Shown here piece by piece: positions 47,961 through 58,133 of a stretch of DNA of 64,000 bases (its first letter is position 1; each line of letters starts with the position of its first letter). The position numbers and the translations under genes are program-made. A model generated the notes under the pieces. That model had not been told where the DNA came from, ran no database searches, and saw only the letters and a list, made by a program, of their open reading frames with translations. Source of the DNA: an uncultured Reyranella sp. Lineage in GTDB: Bacteria; Pseudomonadota; Alphaproteobacteria; Reyranellales; Reyranellaceae. The stretch lies in contig NZ_CAMFKM010000002.1 of the NCBI RefSeq assembly GCF_945957355.1, positions 310,001 to 374,000 on the forward strand, given 5' to 3'.

Positions 47961-48620
47961 CTACTCAACCTTCAATCCAGCCGTGATCGACAGCTTGGCC
48001 TTGGTCTTCGCCTTGACCTCGTCGACGGTGACGCCGTCGGCGAGTTCGATCAGCGTGACGCCGCCATTGCCCTTCTTGTCGACGGTGAAGACTCCCAGTT
48101 CGGAGATCACCATGTCGACCACGCGGCGGCCGGTCAGCGGCAGGGTGCATTCGGCGAGCAGCTTCGAGGCGCCGTCCTTGGAGACATGCTCCATGGTGAC
48201 GATCACGCGCTTCACGCCGGCGACCAGGTCCATGGCGCCGCCCATGCCCTTCACCATCTTGCCCGGGATCATCCAGTTGGCGAGGTCGCCGTTCTCCGCC
48301 ACTTCCATGGCGCCCAGGATGGAGAGGTCGATATGGCCGCCGCGGATCATCGCGAAGCTGTCGGCCGAGCTGAAATAGGACGTGCCCTTCACCTCGGTCA
48401 CGGTCTGCTTGCCGGCATTGATGATGTCGGCATCGACCTCGTTGTCGTAGGGGAAGGGGCCGACGCCCAGCATGCCGTTCTCGCTCTGCAGCGTGATGTC
48501 GACATCCTCGGGCACATAGTTCGACACCAGCGTCGGGATGCCGATGCCGAGGTTCACGTAGAAGCCGTCTTCCAGTTCCTTGGCGGCGCGTGCCGCCATC
48601 TGATCGCGGGTCCAGGCCAT
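47961..48620 (-). CDS. scoB: 3-oxoacid CoA-transferase, subunit B
   Basis: This 219-residue catalytic subunit has the CoA-thioester-forming Glu in [14 protein letters not shown] near residue 48. [17 protein letters not shown] precedes it, and [14 protein letters not shown] and [17 protein letters not shown] follow. The start at 48620 has GAGGAGAG before it. It works with subunit A to move CoA between succinyl-CoA and acetoacetate or a related oxoacid. Confidence 0.95.
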   Translation of the reverse strand: MAWTRDQMAARAAKELEDGFYVNLGIGIPTLVSNYVPEDVDITLQSENGMLGVGPFPYDNEVDADIINAGKQTVTEVKGTSYFSSADSFAMIRGGHIDLSILGAMEVAENGDLANWMIPGKMVKGMGGAMDLVAGVKRVIVTMEHVSKDGASKLLAECTLPLTGRRVVDMVISELGVFTVDKKGNGGVTLIELADGVTVDEVKAKTKAKLSITAGLKVE

Positions 48621-48630
48621 CGTTCTCTCC

Positions 48631-49332
48631 TCAAGCCTTGCGAATGGTGCGCTGTTCGATCTGCTTGTTGTAGGGCGCACCGCAGAAGATGCGCTTCACG
48701 AAGACCGCCGGTGTGTGGATGTGATCCGGATCGAGCTCGCCGACCGGCACCAGCTCCTCGACCTCGGCGACGCAGACCTTCGCGGCGGTCGCCATCATCG
48801 GATTGAAGTTCCGCGCGGCCTTCCGGTAGATCAGGTTTCCCGACGTGTCGCCCTTCCAGGCCTTGACCAGCGCGATGTCGCCGAACAGGCCGCGCTCCAT
48901 CACATATTCCTCGCCGTCGAAGACCTTGGTCTCCTTGCCCTCGGCCACCAGGGTGCCGACGCCGGTCTTGGTGTAAAAGGCCGGGATACCCGCGCCGCCG
49001 GCGCGGCAGCGCTCGGCCAGGGTGCCCTGCGGGTTGAACTCGAGCTCCAGCTTGCCCTCGAGGTAGAGCTTGGCGAAGGTCTTGTTCTCGCCCACGTAGG
49101 AGCTGATCATTTTCTTCACCTGCCCGGTCTCGAGCAGCAGGCCGAGGCCCGCGCCGTCGATGCCGGCGTTGTTCGAGACGCAGGTGAGGCCCTTCACGCC
49201 TGAGTCGCGGACCGCGCCGATCAGCCTCTCGGGAATGCCGACCAGGCCGAAGCCGCCGCACATCAGCATCAGATCGTCGCGCAGCAGGCCCTCGAGCGCC
49301 GACTTCGCATCCTTGTAGACCTTGTTCGCCAT
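48631..49332 (-). CDS. scoA: 3-oxoacid CoA-transferase, subunit A
   Basis: This 233-residue subunit has the CoA-binding glycine motif [16 protein letters not shown] near residue 23 and [35 protein letters not shown] is also typical. The start at 49332 is chosen because an upstream start would add 25 residues that do not fit the family. Subunit B follows after 10 bases. With the adjacent enoyl-CoA hydratase it suggests ketone-body or short acyl-CoA use. Confidence 0.95.
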   Translation of the reverse strand: MANKVYKDAKSALEGLLRDDLMLMCGGFGLVGIPERLIGAVRDSGVKGLTCVSNNAGIDGAGLGLLLETGQVKKMISSYVGENKTFAKLYLEGKLELEFNPQGTLAERCRAGGAGIPAFYTKTGVGTLVAEGKETKVFDGEEYVMERGLFGDIALVKAWKGDTSGNLIYRKAARNFNPMMATAAKVCVAEVEELVPVGELDPDHIHTPAVFVKRIFCGAPYNKQIEQRTIRKA

Positions 49333-49407
49333 CGCTGTGTTCCGTCCTCGCCTGCCCGTAGTCGCTGGGGGTCTCGGCATATGGAAGCCGTCGCACTGAC
49401 CTGTCAA

Positions 49408-50217
49408 TCAGTCGCGGATGCTGCGCTTTCCCGCGACGAATTCCCCCATCAGCCGGTGTCCATCGTCGCTCACGGCGAGGTCCATGAACAGCGTCCGTTC
49501 GTTGGCCAGCCCTTGTGACAGAGGCGTTTCAGCCGCCGACCGGACCAGCCGCTTGATGTGCGCCACCGCCCGCGGCGGCTGGGCGGCCAGGCGCCCGGCC
49601 AGGGTGAGCGCATGGTCCAGCACCGGCCCGTCGACTGCGGCATGAACCATGCCGAGGCTCGCCGCCTCGTCGGGCGACACGGTGCGGCCCAGCAGCGACA
49701 GTTCGAGGGCTCGCGCCTCGCCGACCAGGCGCGCGAGGCGCTGCGTGCCGCCGGCCCCGGCCAGGATGCCGATGTTGATCTCGGGCTGGCCGAGCCAATA
49801 GGGGCCGCGCTCGGCCAGGCGGATGTCGCAGGCCATGGCGAACTCGAAGCCGCCGCCCATCGCCGTGCCGTTGATCGCGGCGATCGCCGGCTTGGGCGCG
49901 GCTTCGAGGCGGGTCAGGATTTTGTGAAAGGCGCTTTCGGGCGAGGGCCGGTCGAGCGAGAAGGTTGCGCCCTTGGCACGCAGCTTCGCCGACAGCGCCA
50001 GCAATTCGGACACGTCATAGTGCTCGATGAATACGCCCTTCAGCGCGCCGGTGAAGACCAGCACCCGCACGGTGTCGTCGGCCAGCAGCCCGTCGACCGC
50101 CGCGTCGAGTTCGCCGACCATCGCGGCGTTCATGTAGCCCTTGGGCGGATTGTTGAAACGGACGACGGCGATTGTGGCGGCGCCGGCGTCACGCCGTTCG
50201 ATTTCGATCAGGGACAT
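49408..50217 (-). CDS. Enoyl-CoA hydratase/isomerase family protein
   Basis: This 269-residue crotonase-fold enzyme has the oxyanion hole in AAINGTAMGGGFEFAMACD. Catalytic Glu are in LGQPEINIGILAGAGGTQRL and in the following ALELSLLGRTVSPDEAASLG. Both Glu of true hydratases are therefore present. The expected first oxyanion segment is less usual (LKGVFIEHYDVSEL), so the exact acyl-CoA is uncertain. It lies between the DMT transporter (4-base gap) and the CoA-transferase genes. Confidence 0.9.
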   Translation of the reverse strand: MSLIEIERRDAGAATIAVVRFNNPPKGYMNAAMVGELDAAVDGLLADDTVRVLVFTGALKGVFIEHYDVSELLALSAKLRAKGATFSLDRPSPESAFHKILTRLEAAPKPAIAAINGTAMGGGFEFAMACDIRLAERGPYWLGQPEINIGILAGAGGTQRLARLVGEARALELSLLGRTVSPDEAASLGMVHAAVDGPVLDHALTLAGRLAAQPPRAVAHIKRLVRSAAETPLSQGLANERTLFMDLAVSDDGHRLMGEFVAGKRSIRD

Positions 50218-50221
50218 GGGC

Positions 50222-51112
50222 TCAATTGTTCCTGTCGAGGATCACGATGGCAATTCCCGCGATCACCAGCGCCGTGCCGATCGCCAGCGGCCAGGTGACG
50301 GGCTCGCCCACCAGCACGACCGAGCTGGCGATGGCGAGCAGCGGCACGCCCAGCATGCCGAGCGAGCCGGTGACCGGCGGCAGGGCGCGCGCGACCGAGA
50401 CGGCGGCCCAGGTCGCCGTCGGGCCGGCCAGTACGCCGAGATAGAGCAGGGACAGCCACAGCGACGGCTGCCGCGGGTCGAGATGGCCGGCGGGTTCGAG
50501 GACGAAGGCGAGGATCCAGAGCAGCACCGTGGCCACGCCCATCTGCCAGGGCAGCACGTCGAGCGGCGACATGCGCCAGGAGTGGCGGCGGGCATGCAGG
50601 ATGGCCAGCGCCCAGGTGAAGCCCGCAGCCAGCAGCCAGCCGTGGCCCAGCATTACCCGTCGGTCGCTCCAGTCGAAGCGCAGCGGATCGACCAGCACAA
50701 GGATGCCCGCGACCCCCAGCATGGCGCCGAGGAAGGCCCGGCTTCCGACTTTCTCGCCGACCATCCAGGAGAGGGGCACCATCCAGAGCATGGTCGTGTA
50801 GGCCAGAACGCCCGAACGGCCCGGTGGCACGATCTGCACGCCGAGATTGGCGAAGGCGAAGAAGCAGGTGAGTTGCAGCGCGCCGACCGACAGGATGATC
50901 GGCCAGTCGGCGCGGCCGGGCCAGGCGAGCCGCTTTAGCGCCGCCACCAGGACGAACGCCGTCGTCGCCGACAGGGTGGCGCGCGCCGCTGCCAGCCAGA
51001 TCGGCGTGCCGGCGCCCAGGCCGATCCGGATTACCGGCCAGGCCAGGCCGAACAGCACGACGACGAGGCCGAGCTGCAGCCACGCCACGCGCGAGGGCCG
51101 CGCGTCGCTCAT
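50222..51112 (-). CDS. DMT-superfamily (EamA) transporter
   Basis: This 296-residue membrane protein has about ten helices and two EamA repeats. The first is VAWLQLGLVVVLFGLAWPVI and onward to about residue 140. The second starts near 150 (LLAAGFTWALAILHARRHSW) and ends with LAIGTALVIAGIAIVIL. Family members export amino acids, drugs or metabolites. It lies between gltB and the hydratase on the same strand. Confidence 0.9.
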   Translation of the reverse strand: MSDARPSRVAWLQLGLVVVLFGLAWPVIRIGLGAGTPIWLAAARATLSATTAFVLVAALKRLAWPGRADWPIILSVGALQLTCFFAFANLGVQIVPPGRSGVLAYTTMLWMVPLSWMVGEKVGSRAFLGAMLGVAGILVLVDPLRFDWSDRRVMLGHGWLLAAGFTWALAILHARRHSWRMSPLDVLPWQMGVATVLLWILAFVLEPAGHLDPRQPSLWLSLLYLGVLAGPTATWAAVSVARALPPVTGSLGMLGVPLLAIASSVVLVGEPVTWPLAIGTALVIAGIAIVILDRNN

Positions 51113-51149
51113 GGAGGTTTCCTCCTGCCGTCTGCTCTTCGGGGCGCGA

Positions 51150-54100
51150 TTAAGCGCGCTTTTCCTGAGCGAGGCTAAGCGGCTGCGGCAGGCGCGTCAG
51201 CATTTCCTTTGGCACCACCTGCCAGAAGCGCTCGACCTCGCGGGTCCAGTCGTTCAGCAGGCGCGCGCCCAGCGGCGACTTGGTCTCGGCGACGTGTTCG
51301 ACCACCAGGGCCTTGAGCACGGACTCCCAGTGCGGATGGTCGATGCGCTGCCACGTCACCGTCTCGGGATTGACCTTCAGCTTGAAGGCATCTTCCGGGT
51401 CGTAGAGGAACGCCATGCCGCCGGTCATGCCGGCGCCGAAATTGACACCGACTGATCCCAGGATCACCGCCGTGCCGCCGGTCATGTACTCGCAGCCGTT
51501 CGAGCCCAACCCCTCGACCACGGCATCGGCGCCCGAGTTGCGCACGGCGAAGCGCTCGCCGGCGCGGCCCGACGCGAAGAGCTTGCCGGCCGTCGCACCG
51601 TACAGGACGGTATTGCCGATGATGGCGTTGGCCTCCGGCACGAGAGGGCTGGAGACGGTCGGCTTCACCACGATGGTGCCGCCGCTCAGGCCCTTGCCGA
51701 CATAGTCGTTGGCGTCGCCGAACACTTCGAGCTTCATGCCCTGCACGGCGAACGCGCCCAGCGACTGCCCGGCGGTGCCGCGCAGGAGGACCGTCACCGT
51801 GTCGGGCGGCAGGCCGGTCATGCCGTACTTGCGCGTGATCATGGCGGCCAGGCGCGTGCCGACGGCGCGATGGGTGTTCCGCACGCTGTACTGGAGCTGC
51901 ATCTTCTCGCGGTGCGTGAAGAGCGGCTGCACGTCGCGCAGCATCTGCGCGTCGAGCGTGTCGGGTACCTCGTTGCGGCCCTCGACCGTGCAGTGAACGA
52001 TCTCGCGACCGCCATCGGCCCGCGTCAGCAGCGGGTTGAGGTCGAGATCGTCGAGATGGCGCGCGCCGCGGCCGACCTGCTTCAGCAGGTCGGAGCGGCC
52101 GACGATCTCGAGCAGCGACCGATAGCCGAGCTGCGCCAGGATCTCGCGCACCTCCTCGGCGACGAAGCTGAACAGGTTGACCACCTTCTCCGGCGAACCC
52201 TCGAACTTCTCGCGCAGCTTCGGATCCTGGGTGCAGACGCCCACCGGACAGGTGTTGGAATGGCACTGCCGCACCATGATGCAGCCCATGGCGATCAGCG
52301 AGGCCGTGCCGAGCCCATACTCCTCGGCGCCCAGCATGGCGGCGATCACCACGTCGCGGCCGGTCTTGATGCCGCCGTCGGTGCGCAGCAGCACCTTCTC
52401 GCGCAGGCGGTTCAGGGTCAGCACCTGGTGCGCCTCCGACAGGCCCATCTCCCACGGGATGCCGGCATACTTGATGCTGGTCTGCGGCGAGGCACCGGTG
52501 CCGCCATTGTGGCCCGACACCAGGATCACGTCGGCCTTGGCCTTGGCGACGCCCGCCGCGATCGTACCGATGCCCGAGCGCGCGACCAGCTTCACGGTGA
52601 CGCGCGCCTCGGGATTGATCTGCTTCAGGTCGTAGATGAGCTGCGCCAGATCCTCGATCGAGTAGATGTCGTGGTGCGGCGGCGGGCTGATCAGGGTGAC
52701 GCCCGGCGTCGAGTGACGCAGCCGTGCGATCATCTCGGTGACCTTGAGGCCGGGAAGCTGGCCGCCTTCGCCGGGCTTGGCGCCCTGCGCCACCTTGATC
52801 TCGAGCTCGCGGCAGTTGTTCAGGTACTCGGCGGTGACGCCGAATCGGCCGGATGCGACCTGCTTGATGGCCGAGGAGGCGTTGTCGCCATTCGGCCGCG
52901 GCCGGTAGCGCGCGGCATCCTCGCCGCCTTCACCCGAGTCGGACTTGGCGCCGATGCGGTTCATGGCGATCGACAGCGTCTCGTGCGCCTCCGGGCCGAG
53001 AGCGCCGAGCGAAATGCCGGGCGCGACCAGCCGCTTGCGCAGTTCGGTGATCGACTCGACGTCGTCGAGCGCGACCGGCGCGCGGTCGGGCTTGAAATCC
53101 AGGAGGTCGCGCAGGTTGATCGGCGGCTGGCGGCGCACCGCCTCGCTGTACTTGCGGTACTTCGCATAGGACCCGGTGTTCACCGCGTCCTGCAGCATGT
53201 GGATCAGCGCGCCCTCGAAATTGTGCCGGTCGCCGCCGCGGCGCGCCTTGTAGAAGCCGCCGATCGGCAGCGCGATCACGTCCTCGTCGAAGGCGCGGGC
53301 ATGCTGTTCGGCGATCTCCTCCTGCACGCCGCGCAGTCCGATGCCGGAGATGCGCGAGGGCATGCCGGGGAAGAACTCGGCCACCAGCGAGCGCGACAGG
53401 CCGACCGCTTCGAAGTTGCAGCCGCCGCGATAGGACGACAGAACCGAGATGCCCATCTTGGACATCACCTTGAGAAGGCCCTCGTCCAGCGCCTTCTTGT
53501 AGTTGGCGAGGCACTGGCCGAGCGACAGCTTGCCGAACAGGCCGCGCGCATGACGGGCCGCGATCGTCTCCTCGGCGAGGTAGGGGTTCACCGTCGTCGC
53601 GCCGACGCCGATGATGACGGCGACATAGTGCACGTCGAGGCATTCGCCCGAGCGCACGTTCAGCGAGGTGAAGGTGCGCAGCGACTGGCGCACCAGGTAG
53701 GAGTGCACGGCGCCGGCCGCCAGGATCATCGGCAGCGCGGCCCGGTCCGGGCCGATATTGGCGTCGGTCAGCACGATGTGCAGGCAGCCGCTGCGGACGG
53801 CGTCCTCGGCCTCCTTGCAGATGCGCTCGAAGGACTGGCGCATCGCGTCGAGGCCACCTTTCGGATCGAAGGTGCAGTCGATACGGGCCACCGTGTCGCC
53901 CATGTACTTGCGCATCGCCTCGAACTCGGCGTTCAGCACGATCGGCGATTGCAGCGACAGCATCTCGCTCTGGTCGGGCGTCTCGTCGAGGATGTTGCCG
54001 AGATTGCCCAGCCGCGTGCGGATCGTCATCACGTTGCGCTCGCGCAAGCTGTCGATCGGCGGGTTCGTCACCTGGCTGAAGTTCTGACGGAAGTAGTGGT

Positions 54101-55694
54101 GCATGCCGCGATAGGTGTCGCTCAGCACCGCGAGCGGCGCGTCGTCGCCCATCGAGCCGACGGCTTCCTTGCCGTCCTCCACCATGGGATGGAGGATCGC
54201 CTCGAGATCCTCGATCGACCAGCCGGCCGCGAACTGCCGGCGGCGCAATTCGTCGGCGGGAAAATGCTCGGCGGCCGGCGCGTCCTGCCGGATCAGCGAA
54301 TCGAGCTCCACCGTGCGCTGCGTCCAGCTCGCATAGTCGTGCGTGGCGGCCAGCATGTCCTTCAGCTCGCGGTCCTTGTAGACCCTGGGCTGGTCCATAT
54401 CGACCGCCAGCATCTCGCCGGGACCGAGACGGCCCTTCTCGACGATCTTGGCCTCTTCCTGCGGCACCATTCCGGCCTCCGAGCCGGCAATCAGCAGGTT
54501 GTCGGACGTCATCACGTAGCGCATGGGCCGCAGCCCGTTGCGGTCGAGCCCGACCAGCGCCCACTTGCCGGCGACGGCGGCGATGGCGGCCGGCCCGTCC
54601 CACGGCTCCATGACGCCGTTCACGTAGTTGTACATGGCGCGATGCTCGGCCGGCACGTTGGGGTTCGTGGCCGAGGCTTCGGGAATCATCATCGTCTTGA
54701 CCATCGGCAGGTTGCGATGGCCGCGCACCAGCAGCTCGAACACGTTGTCGAGCGCCGACGAGTCGGACGCGCCGGGCTGCACGATCGGCTTCAGGTCCTC
54801 GATGAAGCGGCCGAAATTCTCGTGCTCGAGACGGGCCTCGTGGCTCTTCATCCAGTTGACGTTGCCCAGGATGGTGTTGATCTCGCCATTGTGGGCGAGG
54901 ACGCGGAAGGGCTGCGCCAGCTTCCATTGCGGGAAGGTGTTGGTCGAATAGCGCTGGTGGAAGATCGCGAAGCGCGAGACGAAGCGCTCGTCGAGCAGGT
55001 CGGGATAGAAGGCCGACAGATGCTCGGCGAGGAACATGCCCTTGTAGACGACCGAGCGGCAGGAGAGTGAGCAGACGTAGAACTCGGCGATGTTCTCGGC
55101 CAGCGCTGCCTTCTCCATGCGCCGGCGCAGGATGTAGAGCTGCTTTTCGAACTCGCGGTTGTCGAGCTTCGCGTCGCCGCGGCCGATCAGGATCTGCTCG
55201 ATCTCGGGCCGCGTCTCGTTGGCCTTGGCGCCGATGACGGAGATGTCGACCGGCACCTGGCGCCAGCCCAGGATCGTGTGGCCGAAGCGCAGGATCTCGG
55301 TCTCGACGATGGTGCGGCAGCGCTCCTGCGCGCCGAGGTCGGTGCGCGGCAGGAACACCATGCCGACCGCGATGCGGCCGACCTGAGGGACCTCGCCGCT
55401 CGAGTCGCGGACATATTCCTTGAAGAAGTCCTGCGGGATCTCGACGTGGAGGCCCGCGCCGTCGCCGGTCTTGCCGTCGGCGTCGACTGCGCCGCGGTGC
55501 CACACGGCCTTCAGCGCGTCGATGCCCGCCGCGACCACATCGCGGCGTCGCTTGCCGTCCAGCGCGACCACGAGCCCGACGCCGCAGGAATCGAGCTCCG
55601 CGGCAGGGTTGTAGCCATAGGCGGCGGTGAGCTTCTCGGTCCCACTCCTGTAGTCGCGGACGAACTGCTCGGCATCGAAGGGGCGTGTGGTCAT
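51150..55694 (-). CDS. gltB: Glutamate synthase (NADPH), large subunit
   Basis: This full-length 1514-residue enzyme converts glutamine and 2-oxoglutarate to two glutamates. The N-terminal nucleophile Cys37 is in AELDSCGVGLVVALDG, so a propeptide of about 36 residues is expected to be removed. The FMN/synthase domain contains GHNGGTGASPQTSIKYAG near residue 1070. The 3Fe-4S ligands are in CIMVRQCHSNTCPVGVC near 1135-1150. The C-terminal beta-helix (GXXGXXXG domain) is present. gltD is not adjacent: a tautomerase and a glutathione S-transferase intervene. AAGGA precedes the ATG. Confidence 0.97.
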   Translation of the reverse strand: MTTRPFDAEQFVRDYRSGTEKLTAAYGYNPAAELDSCGVGLVVALDGKRRRDVVAAGIDALKAVWHRGAVDADGKTGDGAGLHVEIPQDFFKEYVRDSSGEVPQVGRIAVGMVFLPRTDLGAQERCRTIVETEILRFGHTILGWRQVPVDISVIGAKANETRPEIEQILIGRGDAKLDNREFEKQLYILRRRMEKAALAENIAEFYVCSLSCRSVVYKGMFLAEHLSAFYPDLLDERFVSRFAIFHQRYSTNTFPQWKLAQPFRVLAHNGEINTILGNVNWMKSHEARLEHENFGRFIEDLKPIVQPGASDSSALDNVFELLVRGHRNLPMVKTMMIPEASATNPNVPAEHRAMYNYVNGVMEPWDGPAAIAAVAGKWALVGLDRNGLRPMRYVMTSDNLLIAGSEAGMVPQEEAKIVEKGRLGPGEMLAVDMDQPRVYKDRELKDMLAATHDYASWTQRTVELDSLIRQDAPAAEHFPADELRRRQFAAGWSIEDLEAILHPMVEDGKEAVGSMGDDAPLAVLSDTYRGMHHYFRQNFSQVTNPPIDSLRERNVMTIRTRLGNLGNILDETPDQSEMLSLQSPIVLNAEFEAMRKYMGDTVARIDCTFDPKGGLDAMRQSFERICKEAEDAVRSGCLHIVLTDANIGPDRAALPMILAAGAVHSYLVRQSLRTFTSLNVRSGECLDVHYVAVIIGVGATTVNPYLAEETIAARHARGLFGKLSLGQCLANYKKALDEGLLKVMSKMGISVLSSYRGGCNFEAVGLSRSLVAEFFPGMPSRISGIGLRGVQEEIAEQHARAFDEDVIALPIGGFYKARRGGDRHNFEGALIHMLQDAVNTGSYAKYRKYSEAVRRQPPINLRDLLDFKPDRAPVALDDVESITELRKRLVAPGISLGALGPEAHETLSIAMNRIGAKSDSGEGGEDAARYRPRPNGDNASSAIKQVASGRFGVTAEYLNNCRELEIKVAQGAKPGEGGQLPGLKVTEMIARLRHSTPGVTLISPPPHHDIYSIEDLAQLIYDLKQINPEARVTVKLVARSGIGTIAAGVAKAKADVILVSGHNGGTGASPQTSIKYAGIPWEMGLSEAHQVLTLNRLREKVLLRTDGGIKTGRDVVIAAMLGAEEYGLGTASLIAMGCIMVRQCHSNTCPVGVCTQDPKLREKFEGSPEKVVNLFSFVAEEVREILAQLGYRSLLEIVGRSDLLKQVGRGARHLDDLDLNPLLTRADGGREIVHCTVEGRNEVPDTLDAQMLRDVQPLFTHREKMQLQYSVRNTHRAVGTRLAAMITRKYGMTGLPPDTVTVLLRGTAGQSLGAFAVQGMKLEVFGDANDYVGKGLSGGTIVVKPTVSSPLVPEANAIIGNTVLYGATAGKLFASGRAGERFAVRNSGADAVVEGLGSNGCEYMTGGTAVILGSVGVNFGAGMTGGMAFLYDPEDAFKLKVNPETVTWQRIDHPHWESVLKALVVEHVAETKSPLGARLLNDWTREVERFWQVVPKEMLTRLPQPLSLAQEKRA

Positions 55695-55776
55695 GGGACT
55701 AATCCTTACCGTGGCTTCCCCCCTCCGGCTTTTCAGGGAGGGGGCAGGCAGCGCGACGGGTCTTTCGGTCAGAAGG

Positions 55777-55962
55777 TCATGTGTCGGAGAACAGCTTGCC
55801 GGCTTCGGCCCAGTTCTCTTTCTTGATGTCGGTCAGGATGATCTGCACGGCGTCGGGCGTGCAGCCCAGCGCGCGGCAGGTGCCCTCGGTCAGCTCCTTC
55901 GCCAGCGCGCGGCGCTGCTCGATGGTGCGGCCCTCGAACATCTGGACGTTGATCATCGGCAT
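55777..55962 (-). CDS. 4-oxalocrotonate tautomerase-family protein
   Basis: This 61-residue tautomerase begins MPMINVQMFEGRTIEQRRAL, so Pro becomes the N-terminal catalytic base after Met removal. The Arg near residue 12 is also conserved. It is short and forms oligomers in the family. It lies 19 bases after the GST stop and 82 bases before the gltB start, on the same strand. It may act on an oxo-acid, but no aromatic pathway is nearby. Confidence 0.85.
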   Translation of the reverse strand: MPMINVQMFEGRTIEQRRALAKELTEGTCRALGCTPDAVQIILTDIKKENWAEAGKLFSDT

Positions 55963-55980
55963 CTTCTTCTTCTCCCTTGG

Positions 55981-56592
55981 TCAGAACGTGTGATCGATCG
56001 CGACATGGCAGGGCTCTGCCTTCACGCGCGCCATCCAGGCGGTGATGTTCGGATAGCGCGACAGGTCGAACCCGCCCTCGTCGGCGACATGCGTGTAGGC
56101 ATAGAGCGCGATGTCGGCGAGGCCGTAGCGGTCGTCGACGAAGAAGGTGCGGGTCGCGAGATGCTTCTCCATCACGTCGAGGGCGGCGTAACCCTTCTTC
56201 ATGATGTCGGGCAGGTTGGCTTCCTGCTGCGGCGAGAGCTTGTCGAGGAAATGCTTCCAGAAGCGCGCCACGGCGATATAGGGCTCGTGGCTGTACTGCT
56301 CGAAGAACATCCATTGCAGCGTCTTCGCGCGCGCCAGCCGGTCGGTCGGCGCGAACGGCGTGCCTTCGGCGAGGTACCAGAGGATCGCGCCCGATTCGAA
56401 AAGGAACGTGCCGTCCTCCAGCTCGAGCGTCGGGATGCGGCCGTTCGGGTTCTTCGCCAGGAACTCCGGCGTGCGCGTCTCGCCCTTCAGGATGTCGCGC
56501 TCGATGCGTTCGAACGGCAGGCCGAGCTGCGACATCAGCAACCAGACCTTGTAGCCGTTGCCCGACCCGGTGAAGTCATAGACCTTCAGCAT
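55981..56592 (-). CDS. Glutathione S-transferase
   Basis: This 203-residue protein has a thioredoxin-like N-terminal domain, KVYDFTGSGNGYKVWLLMSQ, with the glutathione-binding ESGAILWYLAEGTPF near residues 65-80. The all-helical C-terminal domain contains DDRYGLADIALYAYTHVADE. The start lies three bases after the gltD stop, so it is in the glutamate-synthase unit. The catalytic residue is probably the Ser near residue 8 in GSGNGYKV. A physiological link to glutamate synthesis is unknown; glutathione itself uses glutamate. Confidence 0.9.
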   Translation of the reverse strand: MLKVYDFTGSGNGYKVWLLMSQLGLPFERIERDILKGETRTPEFLAKNPNGRIPTLELEDGTFLFESGAILWYLAEGTPFAPTDRLARAKTLQWMFFEQYSHEPYIAVARFWKHFLDKLSPQQEANLPDIMKKGYAALDVMEKHLATRTFFVDDRYGLADIALYAYTHVADEGGFDLSRYPNITAWMARVKAEPCHVAIDHTF

Positions 56593-56595
56593 CGT

Positions 56596-58038
56596 CTACT
56601 CCGCTGCGATCCGTGCGGCGGCCAGCGCCTTGCCCGCGAGATAGGTGTGGACGCGCTCGGCGGCGTCGCGGCCGTCGCGCACCGCCCACACGACCAGCGA
56701 AGCGCCGCGCACGATGTCGCCGGCGGCGAACACGCCGTCGAGGCTGGTCATCATGCTCTTCCAGTCGATCTTCAGCGTGTTCCAGCCGGTGACTCCGAGG
56801 TCAGGCGCGCTCATCGCCGCCGGCAGATCCTCGGGATCGAAGCCCAGCGCCTTCAGCACGAGATCGGCCTCGATGTTGACGTGGCTGTTGGGAATCTCCT
56901 GCGGCGTCTGGCGGCCCGAGGCGTCGGGCATGCCGAGATGGATGCGCACGGTGCGGACGTGGCTCACCGTCTCCTGGCCGAGGAACGCCTGTGGCGCGGC
57001 CAGCCACACGAACTCGACGCCTTCCTCCTCGGCGTGCTTCACCTCGCGCTGGGAGCCAGGCATGTTTGCGCGGTCGCGGCGATAGAGACACTTCACGGAC
57101 TTCGCGCCCTGGCGCACAGCCGTGCGCACGCAATCCATCGCGGTGTCGCCGCCGCCGATCACCACGACGTCCTTGCCCGCCGCATTCAGCATGCCCGATT
57201 CGAATTCCGGTACCGAGTCGCCCAGACCGTGACGGTTCGAGGCGGTGAGATAGTCGAGCGCCGGGGCGATGCCCGCGAGACCGACGCCGGGGGCGGCGAT
57301 GTCGCGTGCCTTGTAGACGCCGGTGGCGATGAGTACGGCGGCGTGGCGCGCGCGCAGCTCCTCGAGCGACACGTCGCGCCCGACGTCGCAGTTCAGGTGG
57401 AAGGAGACTTTCGAATCGCGCAGCAGCTTCTCGCGGCGTTGCACGATCTCCTTCTCGAGCTTGAAGTTCGGGATGCCGTAGATCAGCAGCCCGCCGACCC
57501 GGTCGTAGCGGTCGTAGACGGCGACCTGGTAGCCCTTGCGGCGAAGCTGCTCGGCCGCGGCGAGGCCCGCGGGGCCGGCGCCGACGATGCCGACGCTCTC
57601 GGGCCGCTCGCGCCGTGGCTGGATCGGCTTCACCCAGCCGCGCTGCCAGGCCGTGTCGGTTATGTACTTCTCGACCGAGCCGATCGTGACCGATTCGAAC
57701 CCCTTCTCGATGACGCAGTTGCCTTCGCAGAGCCGATCCTGCGGGCAGATGCGTCCGCAGATCTCCGGGAAATTGTTGGTCGCGGAGGAGAGTTCGTATG
57801 CCTCTTCGAGCCGGCCCTCGGCGGTGAGCTTCAGCCAGTCCGGGATGTTGTTGTGGAGCGGGCAATGGATCTGACAGAACGGCACGCCGCATTGCGAGCA
57901 ACGGGCGGCCTGTTCGGCGGCCTTGTCCCTGGCGAAGCCCTCATAGATCTCGTCGAAGTCGCGGCGCCGTTCGGCGGCCGGCCGCTTGTCGGGCATGGCT
58001 TGCGGCGTTCCGACGAACTTCAGCATCCTCTCGGCCAT
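56596..58038 (-). CDS. gltD: Glutamate synthase (NADPH), small subunit
   Basis: This 480-residue electron-input subunit has iron-sulphur motifs CSQCGVPFCQIHCP near 45-58 and CGRICPQDRLCEGNC near 92. The FAD site is VGIVGAGPAGLAAAEQLRRK near 148, and the NADPH site is VVVIGGGDTAMDCVRT near 282. GAGGAG six bases before the ATG at 58038 fixes the start; a TTG six codons upstream is not favoured. It heads the unit gltD-GST-tautomerase-gltB. Confidence 0.97.
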   Translation of the reverse strand: MAERMLKFVGTPQAMPDKRPAAERRRDFDEIYEGFARDKAAEQAARCSQCGVPFCQIHCPLHNNIPDWLKLTAEGRLEEAYELSSATNNFPEICGRICPQDRLCEGNCVIEKGFESVTIGSVEKYITDTAWQRGWVKPIQPRRERPESVGIVGAGPAGLAAAEQLRRKGYQVAVYDRYDRVGGLLIYGIPNFKLEKEIVQRREKLLRDSKVSFHLNCDVGRDVSLEELRARHAAVLIATGVYKARDIAAPGVGLAGIAPALDYLTASNRHGLGDSVPEFESGMLNAAGKDVVVIGGGDTAMDCVRTAVRQGAKSVKCLYRRDRANMPGSQREVKHAEEEGVEFVWLAAPQAFLGQETVSHVRTVRIHLGMPDASGRQTPQEIPNSHVNIEADLVLKALGFDPEDLPAAMSAPDLGVTGWNTLKIDWKSMMTSLDGVFAAGDIVRGASLVVWAVRDGRDAAERVHTYLAGKALAAARIAAE

Positions 58039-58133
58039 CCCCGGCTCCTCGGACAAATTGTGAAATTTTATTACGCAAGAAGCGCGCCGACCGCGCCTTC
58101 ACGCCATTGTTGGAGGCCTTAGACCATGTCTCT

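Noticed and set aside
51870-55070. A 1066-codon open frame opposite gltB
   Set aside because: It is another antisense shadow. gltB has all its catalytic and iron-sulphur motifs in the other strand.
55719-55744. A terminator between the tautomerase gene and gltB
   Set aside because: CCCCCTCC and GGAGGGGG can pair across a 10-base loop, but there is no T-run in either direction, so termination is not supported.
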